From positions 2,990,501 to 3,054,500 of the forward strand of contig JAHQIY010000001.1 of NCBI GenBank assembly GCA_019054805.1: 64,000 bases of DNA, written 5' to 3'. Positions 1 to 11,102 of the stretch are shown piece after piece (positions within the stretch are counted from its first letter, which is position 1; the number at the start of each line of letters is the position of its first letter). Below the pieces are notes generated by a model, which had not been told where the DNA came from, made no database searches, and was given only the letters and a program-made list of their open reading frames with translations. This DNA is from Brachionus manjavacas (Eukaryota; Rotifera; Eurotatoria; Ploima; Brachionidae). Both the position numbers and the translations under genes were made by a program.

Positions 1-119
1 GCACAAATTTTTAGTTAAATTTGCTATAAGAGTGGACAAGACCTTTCCCAATATTTTTCAAAATTTAAAATCAGGCTTATCCTAGCTTTAAAATAAATAA
101 AAATTATGTCATAAAGTTG

Positions 120-835
120 AGTTTTCGATAAGTTGCTGGAAAAAAAGTACGAAACCATCAAAAAAGATGTGTGCAACTTTGTTAATAGTAACTAAAATTT
201 GCCAAAAGCTGAAAATGTAAGGCGATTCACTGGTCTTGAAAACAAAAAACGTTCTGTTTATCGTTGGCTAGATGCTATAGAAAAAGATAAAATTTTAAAG
301 AAAAAAAAAAGAAAGTGGTAACCTGATAAAATTGCGACGAAACTAACGATTGCTAGACTTAGAGCCTATTTCACGCAGAATAAGCGAGCAATATTTTGTA
401 CCTAGTAGTTTAGCGGTCATGGTTAAACATGTCTACTTTGGAGAGTGTATTAAGAAACGACTTGAACCAATGATCAAAGAATATCATCAGGATGCCAATT
501 ATGTACTTTGGCCCGATTTAGCATCATCTCATCAAGCGAATATGGTACAGAATTATATTTTAGATAAAAAACAAGGTATGTTGCCAAAGAAGTGAATCCA
601 GCAAACGTACTAAAAGCAAAATTAATCGAAGATTTTTGGGGAAATTTTAAAGCTGAAGTTTATTATCTTTAATTCGAAAACAAAATTCGAACTTGCCTAA
701 GCAATATGGACCCTAAGGTTGTACAAGACCATGCCAAGACTGTTCGCTCCAGGCTCATACGTCGTCATGAAGTTCAATACTTTAACTGGTATTATTTTTT
801 CAAAATAGGAGGGTTCAGTTTTTATTTAAAAAAAA
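120..835 (+). pseudogene. Decayed Tc1/mariner-like transposase
   Basis: Translating the plus strand gives scattered pieces of a Tc1/mariner-type DDE transposase in several frames. About 190-340 holds a basic, helix-turn-helix-like stretch ending in a run of lysines. About 350-595 is open and carries the WPDLASSHQA motif that surrounds the second catalytic Asp of these transposases. About 595-660, in another frame, reads PANVLKAKLIEDFWGNFKAE, which corresponds to the third catalytic acidic residue region, usually ...LRPIEDFWG.... After that a basic tail (VRSRLIRR) appears near 745-765. Stops and frameshifts separate the pieces, so no functional protein can be made. I could not identify terminal inverted repeats. 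The family assignment rests on two DDE-region motifs. Confidence 0.65.
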
Positions 836-1600
836 ATTAAAAGCCTTTGTTAATTAAAAAATTTTTTATGATAAAATTAATATTTTGCCATTTTTTATTC
901 TACACCCGTTAATGATTGAACAGAAACAAAGTGGAACAACAGTATTCAAATGAATATGATGGCTTGTACTGATGTTTGGCCAAAAAGTACTGGAATTGAA
1001 AATGGACCAGCTCTTAGATATTTTTAAACTTAATTTTAAAATTATGAATGAAATAATTCAAAATTTTCAATTAGCAAATAAAATAAAAATAAATATTTTA
1101 AATTTCTTCTACAAAAAAAAAATGAAATATGAATTTTCGAAAAAATTTTACTTAAATTTTTTGTTCTTTTTAGTTATCGTTGAAATATTATAAATTTAAA
1201 TATCAAATCTAATTTACTAATTATCTCTTTTTAATTTTTTTTTATTTATTGATTTTTATACTTTTTTCTTTGAAAAGACCATAGGATTGACCTTACTACT
1301 AACTTTTCCTTTAAAATATTTTCTTGTGAAAAGCGCTAGTGAGCACGCTTTTTTTAAAATACCTTACTAAATCTTTTATCTTAACTTATAATTTGGATCT
1401 CTAAAATGTGGCTCTGTATCAGACTTCATCATAATAGTTTTAAAAAAAAAGATCACAATTTCAAAGTGGACACGAGTCTAATAATCAATTAAATACCAAA
1501 GAGCATAAATTGGACTAAAAGGAGCAGGTTTATAATAATTAAAAAGGAAACAAATGTCTTAATCTCATTGTCTACCTAAGGATTTTGAATAACATATTTA
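836..1600. other. AT-rich spacer, nothing recognised
   Basis: Very AT-rich sequence with homopolymer A and T runs. Small open frames occur (for example around 972-1193) but their composition is Lys/Asn/Phe/Ile-rich, as expected from random AT-rich DNA, with no motif. Confidence 0.5.
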
Positions 1601-1604
1601 AAAA

Positions 1605-2122
1605 CATTTTTCACTCCTTGTGGAGCAAAGGATCGCTACTCTTGATTTCCACTCAAGTCGATCTTTTGCCCTTACCCTTGCTTCTCCCGATGTCATTTCG
1701 ATGAGCTCTTTCGTGATTGATGACTTTCATGTTACTTCTGGCGTCGCCATTGAGGTGCCCATTGAAGGGCTCTTTTAGATATTCATGTTTCTTTCATTCT
1801 AAGTACATGCCCAAGTCATCGCAGTATTTTATTCTTAATACACTGAATTAATGGCTCTAAGATTTGTTCTTGTGTATAGGTCAGCATTTAACAATGTCTA
1901 AGGCCAGTGTATCCCGAGGATCCTCCGCAGGCTTCCAGTGTGGAAGGCGTTCAGGCTTTTCTTGTCAGATTTACACATCCCCCAACATTCGCTACCGTAC
2001 ATCAGTGTTGTATAGTTCAAGTTTTGCTTCCTTGCTGTAGTTGGTTGATTTCCATGCTGATCGGAGTCTAGCAAAGGCACTCTTTGCTTTAGCAAGTCTA
2101 TTCTTAATGTCTCAGTTCTCAT
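1605..2122 (-). pseudogene. Non-LTR retrotransposon RT C-terminal fragment
   Basis: On the minus strand, 2122-1898 encodes a segment containing YGSECWGMCKSDKKSLNAFH followed by a RRILGIHWP-type motif. This is the pattern (YGSETW..., then LRRILRIRW) found downstream of the reverse transcriptase palm in many animal LINE ORF2 proteins. Further down, about 1740-1610, another frame ends in KDRLEWKSRVAILCSTRS, matching the extreme C-terminus typical of the same proteins. Between the two blocks there are stops and frameshifts. The fragment is therefore a 5'-truncated, inactive LINE copy. No poly(A) tail is obvious. Confidence 0.7.
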
Positions 2123-3526
2123 CGCTGTATATAAAAAAATTGATATTTTTTGCTTTTAGTAAAAATTTGTTTTTATTTTTAAAAATGTCAAATAATGCTT
2201 AAAAGAGTGTTAATCAAATCAAGAATACTCTCCAGTTCAATATAACAAATAAAATTAATTGTTTTTAAAAGTATTTTTCAAGAATATTTAATTTAATTTA
2301 ATCAAAATTATTCAATTTTTTGAATAACATTTAATTTTTGCTCTAATTTATGTGTTTTTTCAATTTTTTAAAAAATCAAAAAAAACTTTTACAAATCTCA
2401 AAATTAACGCTAACGTGGCTGAAAGGGAGAATTAATATTCATTCCAAACATCCAAGGGATTTTGTCCCAAATTATTTTTTAAATAAATAAATAAATAAAA
2501 GTATTCAGAAATTTATATCAGTTACGGTCAAATATAATTTAAAGAAAAATTTTTAAATAAAATAATCAATTAAATTAAAAAATAAAGCGAATTTCTGAAT
2601 AAATATTTCACGATGAAACAACTTGACAAATAGTTAAAATTTAATCGAATTTTTTTTTGGCTAAAAAAAATCATTTTTAAATATCATTTTTCAATAACGC
2701 TTGTTTTAAAATTAGTTTTTATCATTTTTGTCTTTTTAAGGTTTTTTTATAAATGATCTTCTTGAAAGTTTATAAACTTTTATAAATGAGAGACATAATT
2801 AAACACTTAGAATAATTGGCTCTAGAATATTGTATTATCAAATAATTTCTATTAAATTTAAATTTTTCAAAATTTAATTCTCACCACATTTAGAGAAAAA
2901 AACAGAATATTCAGCTATGTAAAGAAAATAAAATCCTTCTAAAATTCTCTTTCTAATTTTGTTTTAATGAACTTGAAACAGCTTTTCTTCAATTAAAATT
3001 AATTGAAATATAAACAAACCCAAAATAAAGGTCTAGTATCCAAAGATTGATTAAGAAAACCTTTAGTTTTTATCAAAAACTCACTGGGCAATCAAACGAT
3101 ACTTATCGCAAAATAAAATCCAGTTTTCAAAGCCATAAATCTCTATTTGGCGTCATATGGTCAGTCAAAATGTTTCATCAATATTTATTAGACTAACATT
3201 ATTTTTAAGCCGATTTAACCCTTTTAATAAATAAAATAAATTGTTTACATTTAGAACTCATTTGCCTAATGAAATTTGATTCATCTGATAGTGAAAAAAA
3301 TAAACAATTTATTTACAAGTTCGGGTCTTATGACCTAAAATTTTTTTCCATACTAAATCTTATGCAATTAACTATGGTCAAAATTCAAAATAAATTTTAA
3401 TATTCTTTTCAAATTTATTAAAATCTCAAGCCTTTTCAAATAACATACTTTTGATATTTATTCAAATTTGTCTAGTTGAAAAAAAATTGGGTTACATTTT
3501 TATTCAAACAAAAAAAACTAGAAAAA
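2123..3526. other. AT-rich intergenic DNA upstream of EF-hand genes
   Basis: No coding potential recognised. An (AAAT)n microsatellite lies near 2477-2500. The last few hundred bases presumably contain the promoter of the EF-hand gene starting at 3527, but I cannot point to a defined element. Confidence 0.5.
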
Positions 3527-4167
3527 ATGTCCGACGAGGTAGATTTTTGCGAATTTAAAATTCTCTTTTCTTTAATTGCTTCCCATTTCAGAGTGATAAC
3601 GAAAGAATTCTAGAGAATATGTTCGAGGATGATGGCCTATCTCTGGACCAAATAGACGAGCTTTTTGAGACTTTCACTTTGTTCGACAAGGACTATAACG
3701 GAGCGCTGAGCGCCAAAGAGCTCACAGTGGTCATGAAGTCAATAAACATGTACCCAACAGCGGATGAGGCCCATGACATGATCAAGGAAGGCGAAACAAC
3801 CGATGACCAGCTCATTGACTTTCCCGAATTTGTGTCCATACTGGCCAGGGCTGCGCTAAGCTCGTACGGCCTAGACGAGTCGCGCCGAAGCCAAATAATC
3901 TCCAGCTCGAATTCGGCCTTTGAGTTGCTTGCCGACGAGTCGGGCTTCATCACTAGCAGATCACTAAGTCGCGCTCTCAATAAGGTAAACGAGAAAATAG
4001 ATGAAGAAGCAATACAAAAGTTAATCGACGAGTCAAGTATATACCATGTTGAATGTGGCAATAGACTGGTACTTGGAAAACAGGATTTTAATTGTTTATT
4101 GGAAAGTGTGTATCACTTTGATCTTAATCAACAAGAAGAAAACTCAGAGCAAACAGAACAGTTATAA
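3527..4167 (+). CDS. EF-hand protein, calmodulin/troponin-C-like, gene 1
   Basis: Predicted calcium-binding protein of 195 residues in two exons: 3527-3538 (Met-Ser-Asp-Glu only) and 3592-4167, with a 53-nt gt..ag intron. The reading frame continues in phase across the junction, and the sequence before the start reads AGAAAAAATG. EF-hand 1 is canonical (FDKDYNGALSAKE, with Asp1, Asp3, Asn5, Glu12). The corresponding second loop has lost its ligands (GETTDDQLIDFPEF), and the C-terminal half keeps only weak EF-hand traces (ADESGFITSRSLSRAL). So only one site looks able to bind calcium. This is unlike true calmodulin, where all four sites are intact. A Glu/Gln-rich tail ends the protein. The exon GC is much higher than the flanks, supporting real coding. 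The next EF-hand gene follows on the same strand after about 240 bp, suggesting a tandem duplication. Confidence 0.85.
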
Positions 4168-4408
4168 GTTTCGAAATTCTAAACGAAAGCATTTGAAAAT
4201 TTACATTTTATTTTTACTTTTAGTTGTTTTGTTTTCAGCTTTTAGCAGTTAATAAAAGAAAAAGATTTTTTTTAAATTTTCTCATAATTTTTTTTCTTTA
4301 AATAAATTATTTGATTCTTGAAGCATGACCCGAATTTACCTCAATTTTTTTCCTATAGAATAATTTCCTATTTTCCAATAGTTGGCAAAATTAGAGAAGA
4401 ATCAAAAG

Positions 4409-4976
4409 ATGGTAATTTTAATTATTTTTTACTTTTGCTGATAATTAATAAATCCAAGTGCTTAATTAAGGACTCTGAAAAAAGTTTGAATGAATCTAAG
4501 CTCAAAGAGTACCAGGAGGTTTTTTCCATGTTCGACAACAACCAAGATGGAGTGATAACATCGTGTGAAGTGAACAAAGTGTTTGCCAAAATCAACAAAA
4601 ATTTCAGCGACTTTCCACTGTCCAAAAACGGCATTGAATTCAACGAGTTTTTGAAGCTAATGACTGAGGAGAAAAGCGAAAGTGAAATCGAAGAGCTCAA
4701 GGTTGCTTTCAAAGTGTTCGATCTGGACGGTACTGGCAAGATATCTCGCCAAGAGTTGGAAAGTGCTCTGAAAAATCTTGGCGAAAACATCAATGACAAA
4801 AATTTGAACGTCATACTAAAAACGCTTGATTTGGATGGCGATGGAAAGATTAGTTTCGAAGGTGATTTTTTTCCACACCTAAGCCTAGTCATATTCAAGA
4901 AAAATTCATAATTTCAAAAGTTTATTTTCAAGCTGTTATTGCGTTTAAATTAATTTTATTTTTTCTTTGGCTCTAA
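4409..4976 (+). CDS. EF-hand protein, calmodulin-like, gene 2
   Basis: Second EF-hand gene on the same strand. The best model has exon 1 reduced to the ATG itself (4409-4411), a 59-nt intron (4412-4470) and a main exon from 4471. EF-hand 1 is canonical (FDNNQDGVITSCE), EF-hand 2 is degenerate (NFSDFPLSKNGIEF), EF-hand 3 is canonical (FDLDGTGKISRQE) and EF-hand 4 begins canonically (LDLDGDGKISFE). The main exon can end at 4861, just before GTGATT. A 38-nt intron to 4899 would restore Glu at position 12 of EF-hand 4 and reach a stop at 4974-4976. Alternatively the exon reads straight through to a stop at 4911. The 3' end is therefore uncertain. The start is also inferred: the open frame extends upstream to 4318, but that part looks like untranslated AT-rich DNA. 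Confidence 0.75.
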
Positions 4977-7900
4977 GTCAACAGGCTAATTAATATTATT
5001 AACTTTGTAAAGAACTATTAATGTTATAGACGCAATCGCTGCTCATTTTAAGCCAGATAACAATTTATCTTTAGTACAGATGTGTTTAAGCTCAATTTGC
5101 TTTGTATTTTTATTTTTCAAGCTTATTTACTCAATTACCGAATTTGGTAAAATTTTGATGGTATTTATTGCGCTCACTGGCAGAATGCTTTTAAGTGTTA
5201 ATTTTTTTTTAATAAACCAAAATTTAATCATTTAATGATGAATTAAAAAAAAAATTTGGTTCAAGAGTTGGTTGTTTCTCAAAGCTTCTAAAAATCCCCA
5301 ACCTCAAAAAACTTTACTGTCGATTTATTTTTATCTCTATTGAAGTAGTTGAGATTAAAATCATAAAAAAGTGAATTAAAATTTTAGCACCCCTAGCAAT
5401 TAAGTTTTTTTCTAAATCAAAGACGCAATCAACTGCAATTGAACTATGAATTTATTTTAAGTATGACTATTAAATTGTAAATTTTAAAATTTTTTGTTTA
5501 GAATTCATTAAGTTTTTAAACTCCTAAATTATGATATTTGTGTAAATAAATTTTAAAAAAAGTTTACTTTTATTTACTTTTTGATTACTTCTGTTCTCTA
5601 TTTATTATGATAAAATTTAAAGCTTAGAATTTAATTTATTCAACTAGGTTAGAAAATTTTAAAATTAATAATGGAATTCAAATTGATGATAGAATTCAAG
5701 AGTAGATTTTCGATTATTTGACAACGATGGCTCCATGTTAGAATATTTGGGCTTAAAAAGATTGCGAATGCCGCTGATCAATAAATTGAAATTTAAATAA
5801 TGATTTCTGATTTTATTTTCAATAGTTTTTGAGGATTATGATGGAAGAAAGTGATAATGTGATAAACTTGAGGTAAAGGAATTTAAATGTCCACTGATTG
5901 TGATAAGGCCAGCATAATTTATAATGTACTTTTTTTTTTAAAATAAAATACCTAAATATTTATTTTTTTATATTTTGTGAATTTTAAGATAAAAATATAA
6001 TGAATCCTTAGTGGATTTTAAATCGAAAGATTTTTTTTAAGGTAAAAGTAAAAATTCATAATTTTCTCTCACAAAATATTTGTTTTTAATGTTTTAAATA
6101 GTTTTTGTTTAAAAATTTAAATCAAAAGGTATTTTATTAGTGCTTACTTATTGAAAAAAATTCAAATATCACTAAGTTGCAAGAATTGTTACTGAAAATT
6201 TCTGTGTGAGTCTGAAAATTTAATTGCAATTTTTTGGTAGAAGAGAATTCAGTAAACATCTGCCATCGGAAATTAATCATTAATTTAAATTCAGACTCAA
6301 GCAAAATTAAAAAAAAGGCATTACAAAGTCTATTAAGAATCATGTCAGTAACTTGTCAATTTACATTTGTATTTTGAATTTGAATTCGTATATTGAATTT
6401 ATGATGATATTATCAATTTAATTTCAAAAAAAAATTTAAGTCACTTGACTTTACTTTGACTTTATGGCTTTTGAACAACACCAATCAAATTATAAAAAAA
6501 GAGTCAAAACAGTCTAATTTTTTTCAGCTTTCATTTTCATTTTCAAAGGCAATGTGAAATTTTAGAACAATTTTTTAAAAATTCCAAATTTTAAAAAAGT
6601 TTTCGAAAATAAATATACCCAAATTTGCTTTTTAATTTAAAAAACAATAAATGTTTGTACAAAAATGCACAAATCTTGTACAATATGTATTATTATTTTT
6701 AAACCTATCTTATTTTTTTATATATTGATCAACTAATCTTTTAAATCAATTAAAAACTGATGCACTATATTTGGGTTCTTTAAAATTCAAAAATTGAGTT
6801 GGAAATAGGGTCTATTTGACAAACATACTATCAAAACTTTTTAATTTACTAATTTAACTTTTAAGCAAACTCATTTTTTATTCCAGCATTTTTTACTTAA
6901 AAACATACCTGACTTTTTAAAACAACCATAAAACTGCTAAGCATACTGAATTTTTGAAAAAAATAAAAACGTTTACATAAAAATATAATAAATTTAAGTC
7001 AATTTAAGTAATGGTTTAAACAAAAATTTAATTTGAATTTTTTATCAATGCAGAATCTCATTTTTTCAGACCACCAAGCTTGAGTTTGTTGACAAAATTA
7101 TTAGTTCTTGTAATTATCTTATTATCAACAAATTACCAACACACACTTTTAGTTATACATAATATTAAAATTGCGAGTTAAAGATAAATTTTAATCACCC
7201 GAAAAGTTTTGCTTGTATGCTAAAAATATCTATCGGTATGAAGACTAAACAAGTCAATTAGTTATGACTAAAAATAACTCAGTACAGATTTTGTAAGCTA
7301 TCGGGTAAGCTTCGAATTACGATAAAAAAACAGATACAAATTAAAATTGTTGTTAAACAAATGGATTGTAAAAAAGCTTAAGGAGATTCATAAAAAAATC
7401 TTCTCAATTTTTAAAAAGAGCTTGATTTGTTTATTTTGTTCAACGAAACATTCCTCGACTTACTATTCAGATCTCTATAATTTTTGTTTCAATTTTAAAC
7501 AACTTTTAGACCAAAAACGTGTTTAAGAAAAATGACCAGATTTATTCGTCTTAAATTAAATTATTATATTGAATTATTCAAAAAGGTTAAGAAAAGATTC
7601 GAAAGCCATAACTTTCTTACAGTCCAAAAGTAAAGATAAGTAAAAATTTTATGTTTTGAATAAATTTAAAGTTTTTAGTTCTTATTTTTTTTGAATTTTT
7701 TCCATATATAATAATTCATAATTTTATATATAATTTCAAGGTTAATCAACAGGCTAGTGCCCATGCCTCATGAGACCGATTAACACTTCATTTATTTAAT
7801 TGATTATTAAACAAATATATATATATATATATTAAAAGTATAAAAAATAAAAATATTTATAAAAATTAAAAAGAGATATTGATTTGATAGTCATTTGAAA

Positions 7901-8310
7901 AAATTTAACAACAAGCTATTTAAGTTAAATAATTCAAATTTAAAAACAAAATCTGTGTAAATTTAATTTATGTTATTGAAAATTGAAAGCTTAAATGTTG
8001 AAAACTTCAATATTGATCTCTTGATCACAAAGCAATTTATTAATCTTGAATAAAAATGTTCAAATGTTTTTTCTCCACTGTTTGATTTGGCCATTGGTTC
8101 AATAAGGTTATTATTGTTCCTTAAAATATAATTCCAATTTCTTGAGTCTTTTTCTTTAATTTTTGTTTTAAATTTTAAGAATTACTGGAGAATTGTAATA
8201 TATAATAGACATTTATAAGAGAAAGTTAGCATTCTTTCAAAAATTCGATGTTGGAATGAATAAAGACCATACTTTTCTAAAGCGTTATTATAATAATTTA
8301 ATAATGATTT
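4977..8310. other. Gene-free AT-rich region
   Basis: More than 3 kb without convincing coding sequence. Poly(A)/poly(T) runs are frequent and there is an (AT)n run at about 7816-7833. Short open frames, for example 6137-6343 on the minus strand, show only AT-driven composition. Confidence 0.5.
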
Positions 8311-9590
8311 TTTTTTTATGGCTAGACTCGTCCTTTTAAGGCCTTTATTACATCTTGTCGATCGGTGACTTTGTCGCTAATGTATTCAATATGTTTCATG
8401 AAGCTTAATTTTGGATCGAAAATTATACCAAGGAGTTTTGGATATGGATCAAGAGCTTTTTTATGGCCATTTGAATACAGTCGCTAGTACGACTCGTACT
8501 ACAGTCTTCACACCTGCTGAAAAAAGAAAATGATTTTCGAAATAACATGAAATGCCTTGAGATGTTGATTCACACTGTTGAGAATGATTTTTTCAAATAA
8601 ATGTGCAAGTTAGCTGGTAAGCGATATAGGTCAATATGAACTGATTAACTTAGGGTCTTTGTTTGGCTTAGGAATCATGCACATTATAGCTTCTTTCCAG
8701 GTGTCAGGTGATAATACATTTTCAATAGATTTGTTAAATATTTCTATAATGGCAGTTTTGGTCGAGAGAGGAAGGTTAAAATATATATAATCTAGTTCTT
8801 TTGCAACGCTTTTCTTTAGACAGTTATTAAACTCTTCAAGCGTAACTAATTTAATTTTGTCCTTTTTCGACTGTTAAATCTTAAAACATCCTTGTTGTAT
8901 TTAAATTCATCTTTAAATTCATGCAGTTGTTTTGCGAAAGCGTCAGCAATCTTTCCATCACTCGGGAAAATTACTTCTTCTATGGTGATATTATTTCGTT
9001 TATTATTGTCCAATTTGTAATTTTTTTTATTTATTTGTTTAATTTTTCTCTACATGCACCTCAAAGAGACATAAGATTTTTTGCTTTTTCACATAAATTG
9101 TTCTATTTTTCACGCTTAAATTTTTCAATACTTTCTGTAACGTTTCGGCTGATTCGGTTTAGTGAATTATTATCATTGATTGTTTTTGTACTTTGCTTTC
9201 AAGTGTGTCTTCAAGTGATATTTCGTATTCAATGTTTGTTTTTTCAATTTTACTTGTGTAGTTCAGCCAGTTTGTTATCTTACACCATATTTTATCGGAG
9301 TTGATTCTCTGGTAGTCAAGTGTAGCTGCTAATAAATAGTGATATGAGTCAAGTGAGTCAAGTCTGGTAATTGTGTAGATTGAGGTTTGTAAATTTATAA
9401 CTTATAATCAAGTCAATTACGTTTTTTCTCCGTTTGAAAGTACATTTTTGCTTTTATCAATAATTCTTCCAAACGTATCACATTTTTATTGAATTTTTTG
9501 AAATGCCATGATGTGCTTGTTGAGTTGAAGTCACCCATTATTAAGACTTTCTTGTGATTCTTGAGGCATCTCTTCTAAATAGTTTTTTTT

Positions 9591-10672
9591 AAAATAGCTT
9601 AATTAAATTAGCTAAATTATAAAAGCTTAAAAAATAACTTAGTTTCGCTTTTCACACTTTGAAATAGCTTTTCTAAAAAAAAAAATAGCTTTAGTAGATT
9701 TTATACAAACACGTTGAAATAGCTAATATAATTAGAAAAAGCTTTTTTTATTATTTCACACATTTCACACAATTAAAAAATCATTTGAATTTATGATGGA
9801 TAATAATCCAGTCAATGTAATTAGCAAACAATTAAATGCATTTTCATTATCGGTTGATAATACAATGGGCTTTATAACATTATCTCAAAAAGATGCTCCT
9901 CAATTGTATCATGATAGACATTTTTTCCGAGACAATACAAATAAGAATGTCAAGGGTAAAGGAAATGTAAATTGGAGGTGCGTTAAAACTAATTGCAATG
10001 TTACTTGTCAAACAGCTAGTGATAATATTGGACGGTCATTTGAAATTTTAAAGATAAAAGGTGAACATAAAGAAGCACCGGACGCAGCTAAATAAAAATA
10101 AACTTGAATATCACTGACAGCTTAAAGAGATGGTTAAGAACACAGATGAAGCTCCGAGGAAGGTTATAACCAAAGCTAAAAGCAAGACAGTGCTAAATGA
10201 TGAAGTAATCGCTAATCAAGGTTCATATGAGGCGGACACTAAAGTTATTAATAGAATGAAAAAAAAAATTAAACCAAAGCATCCACCAGAACCTAAAGGC
10301 TTGGCACAATGCATTCAGCAAAATGATAAGATCGCATCCACTTATTTACGAATTGGGTGGCTGGTTTAGGAAAGAAGAAAAGACTTCTCATGCAAAAATT
10401 GTTCCTGCTAAAACAGGTATTAAAACAAATAGAAAGTCAGAATAAATTAAATTTGATGATCGTATTAAAGAATTGTATCTCAATATGATGAGTCGAAGTT
10501 CGATGAATTTTATGAAAACTAATCTTTAGTATTAAAAAATGATAAATTAACTTTTACCTTTTTTTGACACTTAGCTATTTTGAACAAACAATTTTCAACA
10601 AAAAGATATTTTGAATCGTTTATTATATTTTAAGCTATTATGAAATAAACAATTAATCAATTAAGCTATTTT
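9591..10672 (+). mobile_element. FLYWCH-gene DNA element inserted into LINE A
   Basis: This 1.08-kb segment interrupts the endonuclease domain of the surrounding LINE. Its ends match as inverted repeats: AAAATAGCTTAATT at 9591-9604 and its reverse complement at 10659-10672. Inside both ends, variants of AAATAGCT are repeated: at least five between 9609 and 9735, and on the right in the opposite orientation near 10573, 10633 and 10663. Such subterminal arrays are typical transposase-binding regions of cut-and-paste elements. The interior encodes a FLYWCH-type zinc-finger protein remnant. FLYWCH domains are known in MULE-type elements, but no transposase core is visible, so this copy may be non-autonomous. 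I could not settle a target-site duplication. Confidence 0.6.
9793..10480 (+). pseudogene. FLYWCH-type zinc-finger protein, broken
   Basis: The first open frame (9793-10095, starting at ATG, 100 residues) contains the FLYWCH pattern. It has an aromatic/hydrophobic start, then WRCVKTNCNVTCQ giving the two cysteines, then GEHKEAP in place of the usual HxH. The frame then stops. A second frame from about 10103 (LEYH, a TGA, then QLKEMVKNTDEAPRK) continues to 10369 and ends with a Lys/Pro-rich segment (RMKKKIKPKHPPEPKG). The two frames differ by a shift, and an internal TGA is present, so this is a pseudogene. In autonomous relatives the finger would be followed by a transposase, which I cannot see here. 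It lies wholly inside the inverted repeats at 9591 and 10672. Confidence 0.65.
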
Positions 10673-11102
10673 AATTAATTTATCTTGATTGATTCTATTT
10701 CGATATAGAGCCATTCTTGACAATTTTTGTTGTTTTTCAGTATCAATTGGGTTATTAGGAGGTTTGTACATAGTCAGAATTAAAAGGGATTCATGATCTT
10801 TATATATTTCTATGGCTAAGGCTTCTAAGTCATTTGTTTCAATAAAATTGTGTTTTATGTTGTTGCTTACAATAATTGCTAAACCACTTTTTTTTGTAAG
10901 CTTTAGAACTTTTCTATATATTGAAAATCTATAAAGGTTAAAATTGGAAGTTGATTCATTAAGTGTTTAAATATCTATTTTGTTGCTAATGATAATTCTG
11001 TTAAAACATATCTAAAATCTTAAATTTTTTGAAAATTTAAAAAAATAAAATTTAATTAGCATAATTTATTTCTATTTTCGTCGAAATTCCTACCAAAAAG
11101 CC

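Larger units (their letters stand above)
8315..11045 (-). mobile_element. LINE A: non-LTR retrotransposon with endonuclease and RT, split by a later insertion
   Basis: Read on the minus strand from 11045 to 8315, pieces of one ORF2 appear in the expected order. About 10990-10690 holds an endonuclease segment (SGLAIIVSNNIKHNF, then MYKPPNNPID). After an interruption at 9591-10672 the endonuclease resumes near 9560-9500 with VLIMGDFNSTSTSWHF, the catalytic GDFN motif. The linker LAATLDYQRINSDKIW lies near 9330-9280. The RT fingers (PDTWKEAIMCMIPKPNKDPK and SSYRPISLTS) lie near 8720-8620. A downstream RT segment (LLGIIFDPKLSFMKHIEYIS) is near 8440-8380. Stops and frameshifts are frequent, so it is a fossil. 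The 3' end near 8315 falls inside the RT C-terminal region. A near-identical copy of its linker is found inverted at 14523-14702. Confidence 0.8.

Noticed and set aside
5700-5800. GATTTTCGATTATTTGACAA, encoding RLFDNDGS, suggested a third EF-hand near the EF-hand genes.
   Set aside because: Only the first half of a loop matches, the following residues do not fit an EF-hand, and no exon structure supports it.
7816-7833. CRISPR-like or satellite array.
   Set aside because: Only a short (AT)n microsatellite; no spacer-repeat structure occurs anywhere in this eukaryotic window.
8921-9304. Plus-strand frame of 127 codons rich in Phe/Leu, membrane-like.
   Set aside because: It is antisense to the LINE A linker and RT; the hydrophobic composition is an AT-rich artefact.
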